A stretch of 64,000 nt of DNA from Conchocele bisecta (taxonomy: Eukaryota > Mollusca > Bivalvia > Lucinida > Thyasiridae): NCBI GenBank assembly GCA_029237695.1, contig CM055275.1:12164899-12228898 (forward strand). The letters run 5' to 3'. Below, piece by piece: positions 1-11,211 of this stretch. The notes below the pieces were generated by a model, which saw only the letters and a list, made by a program, of their open reading frames with translations, had not been told where the DNA came from and ran no database searches. The number at the start of each line of letters is the position of its first letter. Positions within the stretch are counted from its first letter, which is position 1. Position numbers and translations under genes: made by a program.

Positions 1-445
1 CCACTTTTTATGCCACCGGGTTTCGAAGAAACGGGTGGCCTATAGTGTTTGGACCGTCTGTCCGTCTGTCCGTCCGTCCGTCCGTCACACTTTTCGGTTA
101 ACCACTTTGTCACAGTTTCTCAAATATGCTGCAGGTGGCATCCGCGTTCGACAGACGCATTTCTTGTTTTACTTAGAATTTCACAATTTTGCATTGTAAC
201 TCGTAAAACTTTTAAACCGTACTAGCTACAGACGTGAAACATGGTATGTAGCTTCCTTATGATGAGTAGATGTGCAAAAGTTTACTTCTATTTTTATTCG
301 ACCCCCGGGTCATGCATTATCTCCCCCTTTCCGACTTCGAATTTGGCAAGTTTGCATTGTAACTCGTAAAACTTTTAAATCGTAATAGCTACAGAACGGA
401 AACCTGGTATGCAGTTTTCTTATGATGAATAGATGTGCAAAGCTT
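1..445 (+). repeat. Hairpin plus (GTCC)n element, cut by window start
   Basis: A near-perfect hairpin (CCACCGGGTTTC / GAAACGGGTGG, about positions 15-40) is followed at about 49-86 by GTCT/GTCC tetranucleotides. After this come two copies of a roughly 165-bp unit (about 175 and 340), each with GCATTGTAACTCGTAAAACT and a later ATGATGARTAGATGTGCAAA. The same hairpin then (GTCC)n layout recurs at 3.58 kb and 47.6 kb. I recall such elements as common in molluscs, but I cannot name the family. No coding sequence is seen. Confidence 0.6.
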
Positions 446-1315
446 ATCTATGGCACATTTTATAGTTGTTAATTTTAAAAGTTTGCCAAGAGTTTCTCAA
501 TGCTGTTATACATGTAACTCTTATAGGATTATTTTAATATTGCATTACATCATACTTGTGCACAAATTCAACACTCCATGCGTGGTTGTTTGGGATAATT
601 CAACGATCGATATTCATCCTTACCGGAATTCTGACTGCAGACCTGGTTTGGCCCTCACATACGTCTTTGGCACCAGATCAGATTATTCTAATTTCAGGGC
701 TGAATGTGTTTTTTCTCAATGTAAATATTTTGTTCTGATTTTGGGATTTCCCCCCAATGCAGCAGGTTAAAACGGGATTGAACCCGTTTGCCCGGCCTTA
801 CTTGACCTTACCTGTTGATAGGACATTAAATGCTAATAAACAAACAAACATAAACACTCCATGCGGGCCTGAATCTGACATTGACCTTTTGACACAACTC
901 TGCTTAAACACTTTTCTATTTAGGTTAAGAAGTTTGCCAGGCTTATCCAATCTGACATCGGGGGCATTAGTGCCGACAGACCGCATTTTCTTGTTTTTTT
1001 TGTGCTCATATGATAAATAACCATTATATGTATTTATTGCTTACCCTAGTTTCTCGACCAATGAAAGAATGGCATTTCGTCTCAATTAATCGCATATTAC
1101 GACATTTTCGCCAAAATGTATTAAATTAATCATTAAATATTCAGCGCTATATTTAGAACTGATTTTATGCCTTGTTGTCATCAGTTCACAATACGCAAAG
1201 CATATTACTGCCCACACACACGCTCACTTTGTGTTGCACCGCCAATCACATTCTAGTATATAGTGATTCAAAATCATGTTTAGGGGCTTCGCTTCGCAGT
1301 GGGCTGGGTAAACAA
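446..1315. other. No gene seen; retroposon-like 3' tail at about 765-850
   Basis: I see no credible coding sequence. At 765-850 lies a stretch with GCCCGGCCTTACTTGACCTT and CCTGTTGATAGGACATTAAA ending in an AATAAA-like segment. Similar tails occur at 4486-4562 and 39845-39902, which suggests the 3' end of a dispersed SINE or LINE. Confidence 0.4.
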
Positions 1316-1432
1316 TAAGTAAGTTATAGTTCACATACATGTATTTAATTTTTAATAAACTACTTTCTTGCTTGCTAGCGCTCGCTGGAAATTAATTTAA
1401 TTAAAAATTCAATATGTGAACTATAACTATTA
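1316..1432. repeat. Inverted repeat (small foldback)
   Basis: The arms start with AGTTATAGTTCACAT and end with ATGTGAACTATAACT, separated by an AT-rich centre with a GCTAGCGCTCGCTGG core. It can fold into a hairpin of about 110 bases. It has no coding content. Confidence 0.6.
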
Positions 1433-2194
1433 CATTATATGCCCATGTGGAATCATAAAGAGAGGCATGTCCATGGTCTGTTCACATTTTCCCCAACTTT
1501 GTCGCCTATCATACGTTTTTTTCTCTCACAAACTAAAGGGCTCCAGCTCATTCACAATGCCTAGGAACACAGTTCTGAAACATTTTGGAAACACTTGTGA
1601 CTGCAGTCTGATGGTATTTCTCTTCTATAGCAAATACTCTGTTATTATTACAGGAGGGCTCGATGAAGGCAACTCTGGTTATTCGAAGTTTAGCACCAAT
1701 TCGTTCCAGCCGAAGAACTTTCCCACCTGTACCACAACCAACAACTGAAGCAAGACATCGTCATAGCAGAAATAGACAATGAACTAAATAAGACTGTGAT
1801 CCACCAAACCTATTGCCAGTAATTTACATGGCCCGTGTCAAATTGTTAAAGTTGAAATTATTGAACCTAGCACCATAGATGAATTGCTTACTGTGTATTG
1901 AAGAAACTGATCATACACAGTATACACAGTGCCTATGAAGTTGTTTGACTGCATAGATATTCTGGTTACAAGACAGTGATTTTGCCATCGATGATTTAGC
2001 AATGCCACAACCATTCTGAACAGCAACAAGTGACAACAGTGAATGAAGCATAGTTTCATCATAACTTCTATATTCCTGGAAGAATTACTTAAATATTTAA
2101 ACACATCATACTTGCGGACAAATGTCACACATCCATGCTGCCCTTAATGTGACCTTGACCTGTTGACCTTCACAACTTTGAATTTGTTCACACA

Positions 2195-2665
2195 TTAAAG
2201 GTACATGCCCACGCAGTAGGCACAAACTGTGCTTTATAGGAATTAAATAAGTGTATAATTGTGTCACTATTCCACCAGTTCTAAAAATTACAAGTGCCCG
2301 CTATACAGATATAATCAATTAGTAATATTTATTTTACTGATAGTGACGCGCGGTGGTATCAGGCTATTTTTATATGCAAATGAGGCAGGATATTTTTTAA
2401 TTATTTATACTAATTAAATGTGTCTCCTGAAAAAATATATTTTCGACAGTTTATCAAGTATGATCATTGCACATCAAAACATAAATACAGAGAATAAATA
2501 GTAATGTCCGTTAACATTTTAAGGAAACACAGTTATCGCGTCTGATATCAGTGTGTAAATTTACAGCTAATATAAAATGTATAATAATGCCAATCAATAC
2601 GTGGAATAACGGTGAATGAATGTTTATTTTGCCAGAAAATGTGTCAGATGATGTCTCTGATGTAA
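2195..2665 (+). mobile_element. MITE family 2, near-complete copy
   Basis: The left end is TTAAAGGTACATGCCCAC. Internal landmarks are TTAAATAAGTGTATAATTGT, a GGAATAGTGACACAATTATAC-like stretch on the other strand, and TCATTTGCATATG-type segments. Relatives lie at 13198-13681, 23842-24215, 27090-27572, 27919-28430 and 38450-38965. Copies that keep their right end finish in GTGGGCATGTACCTTTAA, the reverse complement of the left end, so this is a terminal-inverted-repeat element without its own gene. The right end of this copy is eroded. Confidence 0.7.
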
Positions 2666-3583
2666 GTAACATTTTGTGCCTACATTTTGTGCCTACCAGC
2701 ATGCACATTTGTCTGATCAAGTATACATGTGCTATTCGCCATTTAGTCAGCAAAACACCGACCATGCTCCAAATAAACAGTATAAATCCTAAACAATCTG
2801 CAGGAGTGTGCTAGCAGATCATGAGGTACTGGCCACAAATACCATAAGCCCCCATTTCTCCAGTGAAAAATACAAACATTTTACAGGCTTGTTGACATCA
2901 TTTTCATGAATATTTGTAATTCAAAATGTCTTTAGTATGTTGCTCATGTGACTGATGTAAACATGGTGGTGGTGCATGTTGCCACATAATTTTACATTTT
3001 AGCAGGGTTAAAACAGAAGAGTGGATTTAAGTGAATCTACGTTTTGATCTGGGTGGATTCAGTGCATTAAGGTTTCAGTTTATTGAAAAGTACTTTCCAC
3101 AACAAACATTTATTATAATAAGCTTAGAATTGCAAATGTATTCGGTTAAGTGATGCATGTACGTGTACAGTCGAATAAATTTACATCATTTAGATGGAAT
3201 GTCAAATAATTGTGTAATTTGTCCACAGTATGAATGAATACATGTACATGAAATAAACTGATGTATGTCATTTTCATTGTTATTAGTCAATTATTATTTC
3301 AATCATGATTTATAAAACTGGCTGAGCAAGTCAAAATAAACTCAGAATACACATGAGGAAGCATGTTGATTGGTTGACTGAATTTGATTGTAGGTGTGTC
3401 CAACATTTAGATTATATAACATGTAGACGGCGTTTTGATTCGTCATGCATTAAGGCTTATGTGCTCAGAAAAGTTTATAATCTATAATTCAGGCCCAGTA
3501 TGTCAAACACACCGTTAATGTTCACGCCTGCTTGCAGAGAGCTTGTAGTAGTGGTTACATTGACGCCATTGTGTCTGTGTTAA
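2666..3583. other. No gene seen; fragment of a dispersed repeat
   Basis: At 2813-2875 is a piece of the dispersed repeat with GGCCACAAATACCATAAGCC and CCATTTCTCCAGT, which also occurs at about 6180, 14.8-15.1 kb, 15.35 kb and 29.1 kb. The rest is AT-rich unique-looking sequence in which I recognise nothing. Confidence 0.4.
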
Positions 3584-4320
3584 AGTTATATCCCATCGCG
3601 TAGCGAAAATGGGATATAGATATGCAAAAGTCGTCCGTTTGTCCATCCATCACATTTTCCATTCTGCTATGACTTTGTTACCGTACGACTGATTGGCTTG
3701 ACACTTCATGTGCATGTCTATTATCCATATGTTCATTCCCCGCCCCACCCATGCCCAAGGTCATGGTCATATTGCTAGAAATTTAGCGTTCACGTTTCTC
3801 CATTCTGTAATAACTTCTTTACTGTGCATGTTTACTATCATCACCCATAGTTTGGTTCCCCACCCCACCCATGTTTTCCCCATGCCCAAGGGCAAATCAT
3901 TTATTTAATTTGGGTCCAGTAGATGAAAGCGCGTTTCTTCATTCTCCTATAACAGATTTACTGTGTAACAAATTGGCTTGAAACTTCATGTGCATGTTTA
4001 TTAACAGCCATATTTACATTCCCTACCTCACACATGCTCTCCCAATGCCCAATGTCGAGATCAAATACCTTTGAAGTTTCAGTCCAGTAGGTGTGTGCAC
4101 GTTCCTCCGTTCTCCTATAACTCTTTACTTTATGAACGATTTGCTTCAAACTTTATGTGCATATTACCCATCATTCATATTTTCATTCCCCACCCAGACG
4201 TGCTGCCCTTGTCCAAGTTCAAGGTCAAATAACCTCTGCTGTGAGATTGACCTTCAAACCAGGGAGCTGGATCTGTGTTGTGTGTGGTTAGAGTTCAGAT
4301 GAGCTCTTTTGTACTCCTTT
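3584..4320 (+). repeat. Hairpin plus tetranucleotide element with about 165-bp tandem units
   Basis: The element opens with the hairpin TATCCCATCGCGTAGCGAAAATGGGATA (about 3589-3616), followed by GTCCGTTTGTCCATCCATC. Then come three to four diverged tandem units of about 165 bp, each holding a C-rich CCCCACCCCACCCATG-like segment and AACTTCATGTGCATGTTTA. Its layout matches the elements at 1 and 47594, although the bodies differ. Confidence 0.6.
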
Positions 4321-4562
4321 TTATACGCCCGTTTGAAAAACAGGACATATTATGTTGTGGCGCCATCTGTCCGTCCATAAACTTTAGTCTTGTACATCGA
4401 ACTAGTCCTACAGTTTTCCACTGTTCGAATTTCAGGGATTAATATATATTTATTTTGATGTAAATATCCCGCCCCCCCCCTCCCAATGCAACAGGTTAAA
4501 TGCGGGATCGAACCTGTTGGCCCGGCATTAAATGACCTTAGCTGTTGATAGGCCATTAAAGC
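4321..4562. repeat. Diverged hairpin-GTCC start and retroposon-like 3' tail
   Basis: At 4321-4375 TTATACGCCCGTTTGAAAAACAGGACATA precedes CTGTCCGTCC, a diverged version of the hairpin-GTCC start. At 4486-4562 is the GGCCCGGCATTAAATGACCT / CTGTTGATAGGCCATTAAA tail shared with 765-850 and 39845-39902. Confidence 0.45.
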
Positions 4563-4815
4563 CCCAATACGGCTCAAGTTGCCGAATTTGGCCTCCTTTT
4601 GGGTTTTCCCACACATAAATCGAACAGGTGTCTATTTACACACACTTTGAAACTGTTTGCATTAATTTTGGTACAAAAATGAGTTTGTAGTCGATGAAAA
4701 TATCAATATTTGTTGATAAACAAACAGCAGGTGCGTGTTCAAAGTCCGATTGATTTTCCGATAGACGCTCGGGTCAACTACTGAACTCCCTGATTCGCGG
4801 CCGATGAATTCCGAT
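4557..4815 (+). repeat. Dispersed repeat, direct copy at 28425-28672
   Basis: From GCCCCAATACGGCTCAAGTT to the GATTCGCGGCC segment this sequence is nearly identical to the stretch at 28425-28672, including TTTGTTGATAAACAAACAGC and CGATAGACGCTCGGGTCAAC. It has no open frame and no obvious inverted ends, so its class is unknown. Confidence 0.65.
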
Positions 4816-5643
4816 AGCCGGAGTTTATCGACTCGCTTCCGAGCCGAAGCCGTTGAGTTACGGACATTAATTTGTCAATATTGACATTTTGCACTGAGTG
4901 GTACACAAAACAAGTTATTGTTGTCTTCACAATGCGATTAAGATGTAAATCTATTAGGCAGTATATGTTAGTTTTGTGTACTAAATCAGTTGCCAAACAT
5001 GTTTTTGTGTTTGAATAAATCGGAAAATTGTAATACTGAGCCGTTCAGGGCCTTTAAATACCAATAAACCAAATCAAGTCCACCTACTAAATTTAACATG
5101 AGCCAAAAGAGGTGAGGATGAGGATGAGGATGAGGAGAAAAATGTATACGACATTTACACCAAACCATGGCGATATAACTTGGAAATTATTTATCGAAGG
5201 AAAAAAAATAATTTTGTAACTCGTTTACAAAATCTATTTTAGCCCCCATTTTGAAATTCACAAAATTTAGCGCAACCTTTTCAAATAAAAATGAAGAGAA
5301 TACCATGCATGTTATTTTGAAACAAATGTTGTTGAGTTTTAATACTATGATGAAATCTCTGTAAATGAGACGTCCGTTAGGTTACCGTGGTGTCTCAGAC
5401 AATTTACAATCTAAGATAAGTTACAATGAAACCCAAGATTAAAACACAGTTATGTTTTATTTGTGGAGAAATGGGGCTTATGGGATATATGGCCAGTCTT
5501 GCTCTGGGTCTTCCATGTCAGTCTTGAGGAATGATAAGAACATACTTTGTTAGGAACAGGACTGATGTTTCACCGACTGAATGGTGACCAGAGCAGACTC
5601 TGATCTGATCAGACTGTGCAAATGTATGGGATATATGGCCAGT

Positions 5644-5873
5644 CTCGCCCACAGGTGGAAGACTCGGTCGGACCTATGACACCAAAAAAATGCCTATTAA
5701 AAAAATCCCATTACCCCACCCACTTGGTCTCGTACAGTACCATATTCTATAATAATTCTATATAGAAGATGGTAATGTACGAGACCAAGTGGGTGGGGTA
5801 CTGGGAATTTTTTTAATAGGCATTTTTTTGGTGTCATAGGTCCGAGTCTTCCACCTGTGGTCTCGCCCTGGGT
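5644..5873. mobile_element. Foldback MITE
   Basis: There are two long near-perfect arms. The left begins CCCACAGGTGGAAGACTCGG and continues with CCTATGACACCAAAAAAATG. The right arm is its complement and ends in GGTCCGAGTCTTCCACCTGT. The loop is a short AT stretch near 5750. The total is about 220 bp and non-coding. Confidence 0.8.
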
Positions 5874-6099
5874 CTTACAGCTCAGTCTTGAGGAATGATA
5901 AGAACATACACTATTAGAAGCACGACTGATGTTTCCCTGACCAGTACCATAACCATGATGAGGCAGACGAGGAGGGCATTTTGCCAATTATTTGTTTTAT
6001 GCCAAGAATTAAACAAATCCCTGGGGTGGTGGCGGGGAGAATGCTCCCTGACCCCCATGTCGGGACTTGGTTCGCCTCGTCTGGTATTTACCTGTGGTT

Positions 6100-6225
6100 A
6101 CATGGCCTTGCTGACTGAATGGCGACCAGTGCAGACCCTGACCAGACTGCGCGAATGTGCAGGCTGATCTGGATCTACACGTGTCGCAGATACCATAAGC
6201 CACATTTCTCCAGTCACAGTCACAA
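6100..6225. repeat. Dispersed repeat with CAGACC..GGTCTG-like halves
   Basis: GGCGACCAGTGCAGACCCTG, ACCAGACTGCGCGAATGTGC and GGCTGATCTGGATCTAC are followed by CATAAGCC..TTTCTCCAGT. Related sequence lies at 5578-5640, 30880-30975 and about 40760-40880. I recall similar repeats from bivalve genomes, unverified. Confidence 0.5.
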
Positions 6226-6753
6226 ATTAACAGTTTACATTTATTTCTAAAACATTACTGGTAGTCCCTCCAAACTGAAACTGAAACCAAATCGTAACGG
6301 ACTGAATGCATATATATCTGCTATAAATTGTTGTCGGTCAATGTACGTGATGTGTTGGTTCCGTGCTTACTTGCGTCCTGTAATTGGTATGACTAGAGCT
6401 GGGGCAGAGTTACAGGTTCCCGGTTTATTGCTCAGTTTTTTGTACCCGGCACCCTGTGAGTTGGAACCAGTAAACTTAAAACCTGATGAACTAGAATAGT
6501 TTACGGAACGCGTACGAATAGGTAAATCGGTCACACGGAGGCATTCTGGTATTACCATAGACGCAATGTAAATACAAACAATGGAAACCTAGCATTCAAG
6601 TCCGAGTCATTATTTGCGACGAAATGGTGCGAGGTTTCCGAGTGAACGGAGCCGTTGTGGTCGACATTTTGTTCTATAAAGCTTACAACAGGGACCCTGT
6701 AACTCCGGAACGATGGACGAAAGCCGGAACACAGGCCCCGTGAAACAGAATGT
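6226..6753. other. No gene confirmed; region upstream of polymerase remnant
   Basis: I see nothing definite. A short frame at about 6649-6735 reads GAVVVDILFYKAYNRDP and may be a displaced N-terminal piece of the polymerase that begins at about 6754, but the match to that family is too weak to assign. Confidence 0.25.
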
Positions 6754-8575
6754 GAGGAGAAGTACATTTCGTTCACCAAGGAGTATGTAATTGACAGTTT
6801 TAATAACAAAAACGGAAAGGAAATTGAAGTGAAGCATGAGCTGCGGTTTATTGACAGCTTCAAGTTCATGGCTTCTAGTCTAGATAAACTGGTAGGTAAC
6901 CTTCAGAAAGATCAATTCGTAAACTTGGAAAGTGAGTATGAAGGTGAGCAGTTGAGTTTGCTAACACGTAAGGGTGTCTATCCATATGACTATGTTGATG
7001 GTCTTGAGAGGTTGACTGAAACGCAGTTACCTCCAAATGAAGAGTTCTATTCGGTGAGAGACTATCACAATCTGTATCTCACGTCAGATGTATTGCTTCT
7101 GACATACGTAGTTGATACCATGTGTGATGTCTGCGACAAACTATAACCTAGACCCAGCCTGGTATTATACAGCCCCAGGTTTGGCGTGGGATGCTGCGTT
7201 GAAGCTGACTGATGTTAAATTGGAACTGTTGAGTGACTATGACATGCTACTCATGATTGAAAAGGGGATTAGAGGAGGTGTGAGTAGTATCATGACTCGG
7301 TATGGAAAGACAAACAATAAGTACATGGGTGAAATGTTTGATCCTAAAGAACCTAGTAAGTATCTACAATATCTGGATGCTAATAACCTCTATGGATGGG
7401 CTATGAGTAAACCTCTACATACACATGGACTTAAGTGGATGACTGAAGGCGAATTGAATGTCTGGGAAAAACATTCATGTTTCTTAGAGGTTGACTTAGA
7501 GTATCCTAAAGAGCTGCACGATTTACATAACGAATATCTTCTAGCTCCCGAAAGGGTCGTTGTGAATAAGGTTGAAAAGCTTATACCTAATCTAAACAAA
7601 GTATGTCGTTCACTACGAGAACCTCAAGATGTATGAGAGTTTTGGTCTAAAGATCACTAAGATACATAGAGGTATCAAGTTCGATCATAGCTCTTGGCTT
7701 AAAAAGTACATTGATCTAAATACTTCATTAAGAGCCAGTGCAAATAATGACTTTGAAAAAGTATTTTTCAAGCTCATGAACAACTCCGTCTTTGGAAAGA
7801 CTATAGAAAACATCCGAAGCAGGGTTGACATTCAGCTGGTGAATAACGAAGGAAAGGCTATGGAGCTAGCAGCAAAGCCTAACTACAAACACTGTACCAT
7901 CTTCGATGAAAACCTAATAGCCATTCACATGAAGAAGACCAAAATTAGGTTTGACAAACCGGTTTACCTGTGTATGTCAATCCTAGACTTAAGCAAAATC
8001 TTAATGTACGACTTCCACTACAACTACAGCAAGAAGAAGTATGGGGATAAAGCTAAGCTATTGTTCACTGACACTGACAGTTTAGCATACGAAATTGAAA
8101 CTGAGGACTTTTATAAGGACATCAACGGAGATGTAAAAAGCACCTTCGACAAGTGCAATACCAAAAAATCATCCCTCAGGTATACAAACTGGTATGAACA
8201 AGAAGGTCATCGGTATGATGAAGGATGAATGTGGTGGAAAGATTATGCAAGAGTTTGTTGGACTAAGAGCTAAGCTGTACAGCTATAAGATGTATGAGGG
8301 TGATGAAGAAAAACGATGCAAAGGTGTAAAGAAGAGTGTGGTTAAAAAGGATATTAGCTTCGATGACTACAAGACATGTCTGTTTAGTAGACAGGATCAG
8401 TTAAGAAAGATGAACGTAATCAGAAGCCATAGACATGAAATATACACGGAGGAGGTAAACAAGGTAGCACTGTCTTCAAACGATCACAAGCGGGTCGGGT
8501 CATTCAGGAGGATGGGGTGCACACGTTGGAATATGGACATTGGCGATTGGTTTAAAGAAATTGGTTTTAAGAATA
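6754..8575 (+). pseudogene. Protein-primed family B DNA polymerase, broken
   Basis: This was a replicative DNA polymerase of the protein-primed B family, of the kind carried by selfish DNA elements in invertebrate genomes. The recognisable sequence begins at CEEKYISFTK. The palm motifs follow in order: motif A as YLDANNLYGWAMS (Asp at 7376), motif B as KLMNNSVFGKT (7770-7802) and motif C as FTDTDSLAYE (DTDS at 8070-8081). Then comes the conserved C-terminal KVIGMMKDE and KMNVIRSHRHEIYTEE. The frame changes four times: near 7140, near 7600, near 8185, and at 8492-8501, where a 5-bp tandem duplication GGGTCGGGTC shifts the end. The N-terminal exonuclease domain is missing and there is no start codon. 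Its sequence style differs clearly from the Polinton polymerase at 53-56 kb, so this is a different element. The family call is strong and the exact element class is open. Confidence 0.88.
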
Positions 8576-8694
8576 AAAATGACTGGTCTTCAGCATAGTG
8601 AAAATAATTAAACATTCTCTGAAGTAACAGTTAGTTACATAAACAATATTGTTTTAAGAAAGGATGGACGAGTGAACTAACTGGTCCACTAAAT

Positions 8695-9234
8695 ATGAAT
8701 ATGAACAGAATCTCTAAAGTCGTTGATCCTATTGATGGGCAAAATGCGGCAACCAAGCATTATGTAGATGAGCTGAGCGAAAACTTTAATACAATTACTA
8801 AAATCAAACTGATCAAGAAATTAAATAGTTTAGACAAAGAAATGGAAGTATTAGATAATAAAGCAAAGAGACTCAATATGGCCAATCAGAAGTCAGTTAT
8901 TTCTATTTACGCAGAGGAGCGTGGTGCATTGCAAACCGGAGAATATGAGTGTCATTTGGTAGCAACGCGAGCAACCAGTATACAGGATACACTATGATGG
9001 CGTCCGGGACGATTCTATGAATGGCACTCTCTTCGGTGAACGCAAAGGGTAATGCTACGGGTGAAGTCCGAGTGAATCTCGTGCTGAACGGGGTTGAACA
9101 AGAGTCTGGTATAACAAGGCATGTCGGACATAGATCCGGACATAGATCCTATTGAAGTTCAAGCCGGGACCGTGATAAACTTCGTAAGCAAGACTGGAGA
9201 CGCTGGAAGCTCTTCCATCGTCGTGACGTTTTAG
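8695..9234 (+). pseudogene. Trimeric fibre/adhesin-like protein, broken
   Basis: The first part (8695-8997) starts MNMNRISKVVDPIDGQNAAT and continues KHYVD, the NxI..DP.D.QDAATK.YVD pattern repeated in phage-tail-fibre and adhesin-like proteins. A charged, probably coiled-coil stretch (about residues 34-65) follows, then SVISIYAEERGALQTGEYE. After a frameshift near 8990 the sequence goes on in other frames with ATGEVRVNLVLNG (about 9049-9090) and ends GTVINFVSKTGDAGSSSIVV with a stop at 9232-9234, which looks like a C-terminal beta-sandwich. I recall genes of this shape lying directly downstream of this type of polymerase in invertebrate genomes. The 97-base gap to the polymerase fits a shared element. 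The role as an attachment fibre or surface protein is inferred. Confidence 0.65.
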
Positions 9235-9376
9235 ATTTAACTAGATTTGTAAATGAGCTCGCCAAATGCGACCGACAGGAGTGAGCGTTAGCGTGTGGTG
9301 AGCGTTAGCATAACCGTCTTGGCCATTTTTAAACTACAAATAAGGTTTAAAAATGAAGTATCTCGGGAGATGACCA

Positions 9377-9520
9377 TTGGTAGGTAGGATTTCTGACTTT
9401 CAATTTGTTTTTCTTTTTTTTCTTTTTTTTTTTTATTTGTTTCATTTTTTTATTTTTTTATTTGAACCATGTTTTGAACCATGTTTTGAACCATCATGTT
9501 TATGGTTCAAAAGTCAAGGT
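9377..9520. repeat. T-rich tract and triple TTTGAACCATG repeat
   Basis: A T-dominated low-complexity tract (about 9405-9460) is followed by three tandem copies of GAACCATGTTTT and then an inverted ATGGTTCAAAA. It is short and non-coding. Confidence 0.7.
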
Positions 9521-9611
9521 TCGTCAAAATGGCCCAGACCCCGTACTTTACTACTACTAGTAGTATTTGGAGACGACGCTGGATTTGCACCTATGTCTAC
9601 ATTGGAGTAGA

Positions 9612-9836
9612 TCAACCCTTAGACCGCTACACACAACAATAGTCGTCTGCTGTTGCTTTTATATCTTGCTTTATTTCTCAAAAAAAACATATTTTGACAG
9701 CACTTCAGAATCATTTCCAATGCTGTCAAAGCATGTTGTAAATTATTCTAAAGTGCTGTCAGAGCATGTTTTTGATGATAACAATGGAAAATAAGCAGCA
9801 GACGACAAACAATCAAGATAGCGGTGTACGGGTTAA
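9612..9836. mobile_element. piggyBac-like MITE (TTAA-CCCTTAGACCGC ends)
   Basis: The left end is TCAACCCTTAGACCGCTA, with a degenerate TTAA, and the right end is TAGCGGTGTACGGGTTAA. Inside is a GACAGCACTT..AAGTGCTGTC pairing. TTAA flanks followed by CCCTT ends are typical of piggyBac-type elements. Three relatives lie at 27569-27792, 28796-28989 and 41247-41494. It has no transposase gene. Confidence 0.65.
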
Positions 9837-9984
9837 GTGCATCGAGGATGAGAAGTCCGGATATTGAACGTAACAAGGAAGAACCAAAAATCTGGAGTTT
9901 TCAGCTAAGTTATGCTAGTGTGCATGTACATGCACCTATATAAACGAGCCATGCGTTTTAGACATAGGAAGATGTTCTATCTCT

Positions 9985-10165
9985 CATGACAAATATTTTC
10001 ATAAATATGATATTTTACGTAATAAGTTGTTGAAATGTTCAGAGCAAAATGGGGAATTCCGCATTTGCTCTGAACATTTAGTCAAACTTCATATCTATTC
10101 TATTCGCACATCTTCGGGTACAAAAATCACAAAGTTTTTCTCATATGGTTTACTAATTTTAACCT
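9985..10165. mobile_element. MITE family 3 copy
   Basis: It starts near CTCTCATGACAAATATTTTC, has a central palindrome-like TGTTCAGAGCAAAATGGGGA / CGCATTTGCTCTGAACA, and ends GGGTACAAAAATCACAAAG followed by CTCATATGG. Relatives with the TACAAAA..GTGTCTCATAT end lie at 15110-15335, 17735-17910, 21365-21545 and 47060-47240. Confidence 0.5.
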
Positions 10166-10174
10166 ACATTTCAG

Positions 10175-11207
10175 AAACAGTCATTGCTGCCTCCGCCACA
10201 GCATGGTCACGTGGTGTAGTCTACATATCAGATCACGTGGACGAAACTGCCTCCTGGTTCCCGATCCAGAACCTGCTCAACCTGCAGACTATCTGTAGAC
10301 GCAATACAGACGTCCGCGGTAAAGCCGTGTACCAACACTGGCCACGCCCCTCATACTACTTTTCCGCCGAGGCAGACGTGAAGTAATGCGCACTGACGCA
10401 AACAAAACTTCCGTTCCGGAATAACGTTTTCAAAGTGCTGAAGCGATCTGGAAAAGGGCGAACTGGTATGCGGAGTAATAACGACACGATCGAGTACGGG
10501 GACCAATTGGGGACGAACTCAAAAACTATTCTTATGGTACGAAACCCGTATGTATACCTCCGATTGTTAAACGGATACATCGAGAAATCCTTATTGGGAT
10601 CAAGTATTTGCACGGAGACATCGTTGCAATTGTTTGTAGATTCGGTGATAACGGGGATTAAACTACGGATTCATTTGGGACTCGTATTCACACCGATTTA
10701 CTCATTATGTCTGCCGTGTGATAATGTTATTTCTTCCGTTATCACGTACGAAAACTTTGATGCGGACCTGCAATATTCCGTTGAGACTCTGGGAATTCAA
10801 AACAAGTTCGCGCGACAGATACTCAATTCCACTAAGTTTCTACACACCGAAGAGTCCCTGCACTATTTAAGACATTGGGTATTAAAAGTTACAAAGCACA
10901 CGGCTGCATGAATATTACCAACATCGCCGTTCGTTTGATAGAGGTGTTCCGATTGAAAGGATTCTCTTCCGGTTCCCAGGTAAAGAACCGCATGATGATG
11001 TTGATTGAAACAAACGTCGGCGTGAATGAGATGACATTTAACGTGGAACGATTGGCTCATAAAAAGCTCGTACGTCGCTATAGTGACGACACAGCAGGAA
11101 AGGCGGCACAATCAGATGCCTTTAAACATATTAGCCAGAAAATTATGAGATATATTCTAGATATTTACGCATTCGAATTTGATTTAAACTATGACAGAAT
11201 ACCATGA
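10175..11207 (+). pseudogene. Carbohydrate sulfotransferase-like gene, broken exon
   Basis: The sequence resembles Golgi carbohydrate sulfotransferases (sulfotransferase family 2), which move sulfate from PAPS to sugars and are abundant in molluscs. It reads ILMVRNPYVYLRLLNGYIEK, matching the VRxPYxRL.S.Y.DK PAPS-binding motif. Next is FTPIYSLCLPCDNVISSVIT followed by YENFDADLQYSVETLGI, and it ends IMRYILDIYAFEFDLNYD, the usual C-terminal Y..DF..FGYD. A plausible splice acceptor (ATTTCAG at 10168-10174) opens the exon. Defects are an in-frame TAA at 10384-10386, just before the CALT segment, and a frameshift between about 10860 and 10900, after which the C-terminal part reads in another frame to a stop at 11205-11207. 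It lacks a start codon and signal anchor, so upstream exons were lost or lie elsewhere. It is the only host-type gene recognised. Confidence 0.7.
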
Positions 11208-11211
11208 GGAC

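Noticed and set aside
6649..6735. N-terminal polymerase fragment GAVVVDILFYKAYNRDP
   Set aside because: The similarity to the family's N-terminal region is too weak and the piece is out of frame with what follows.
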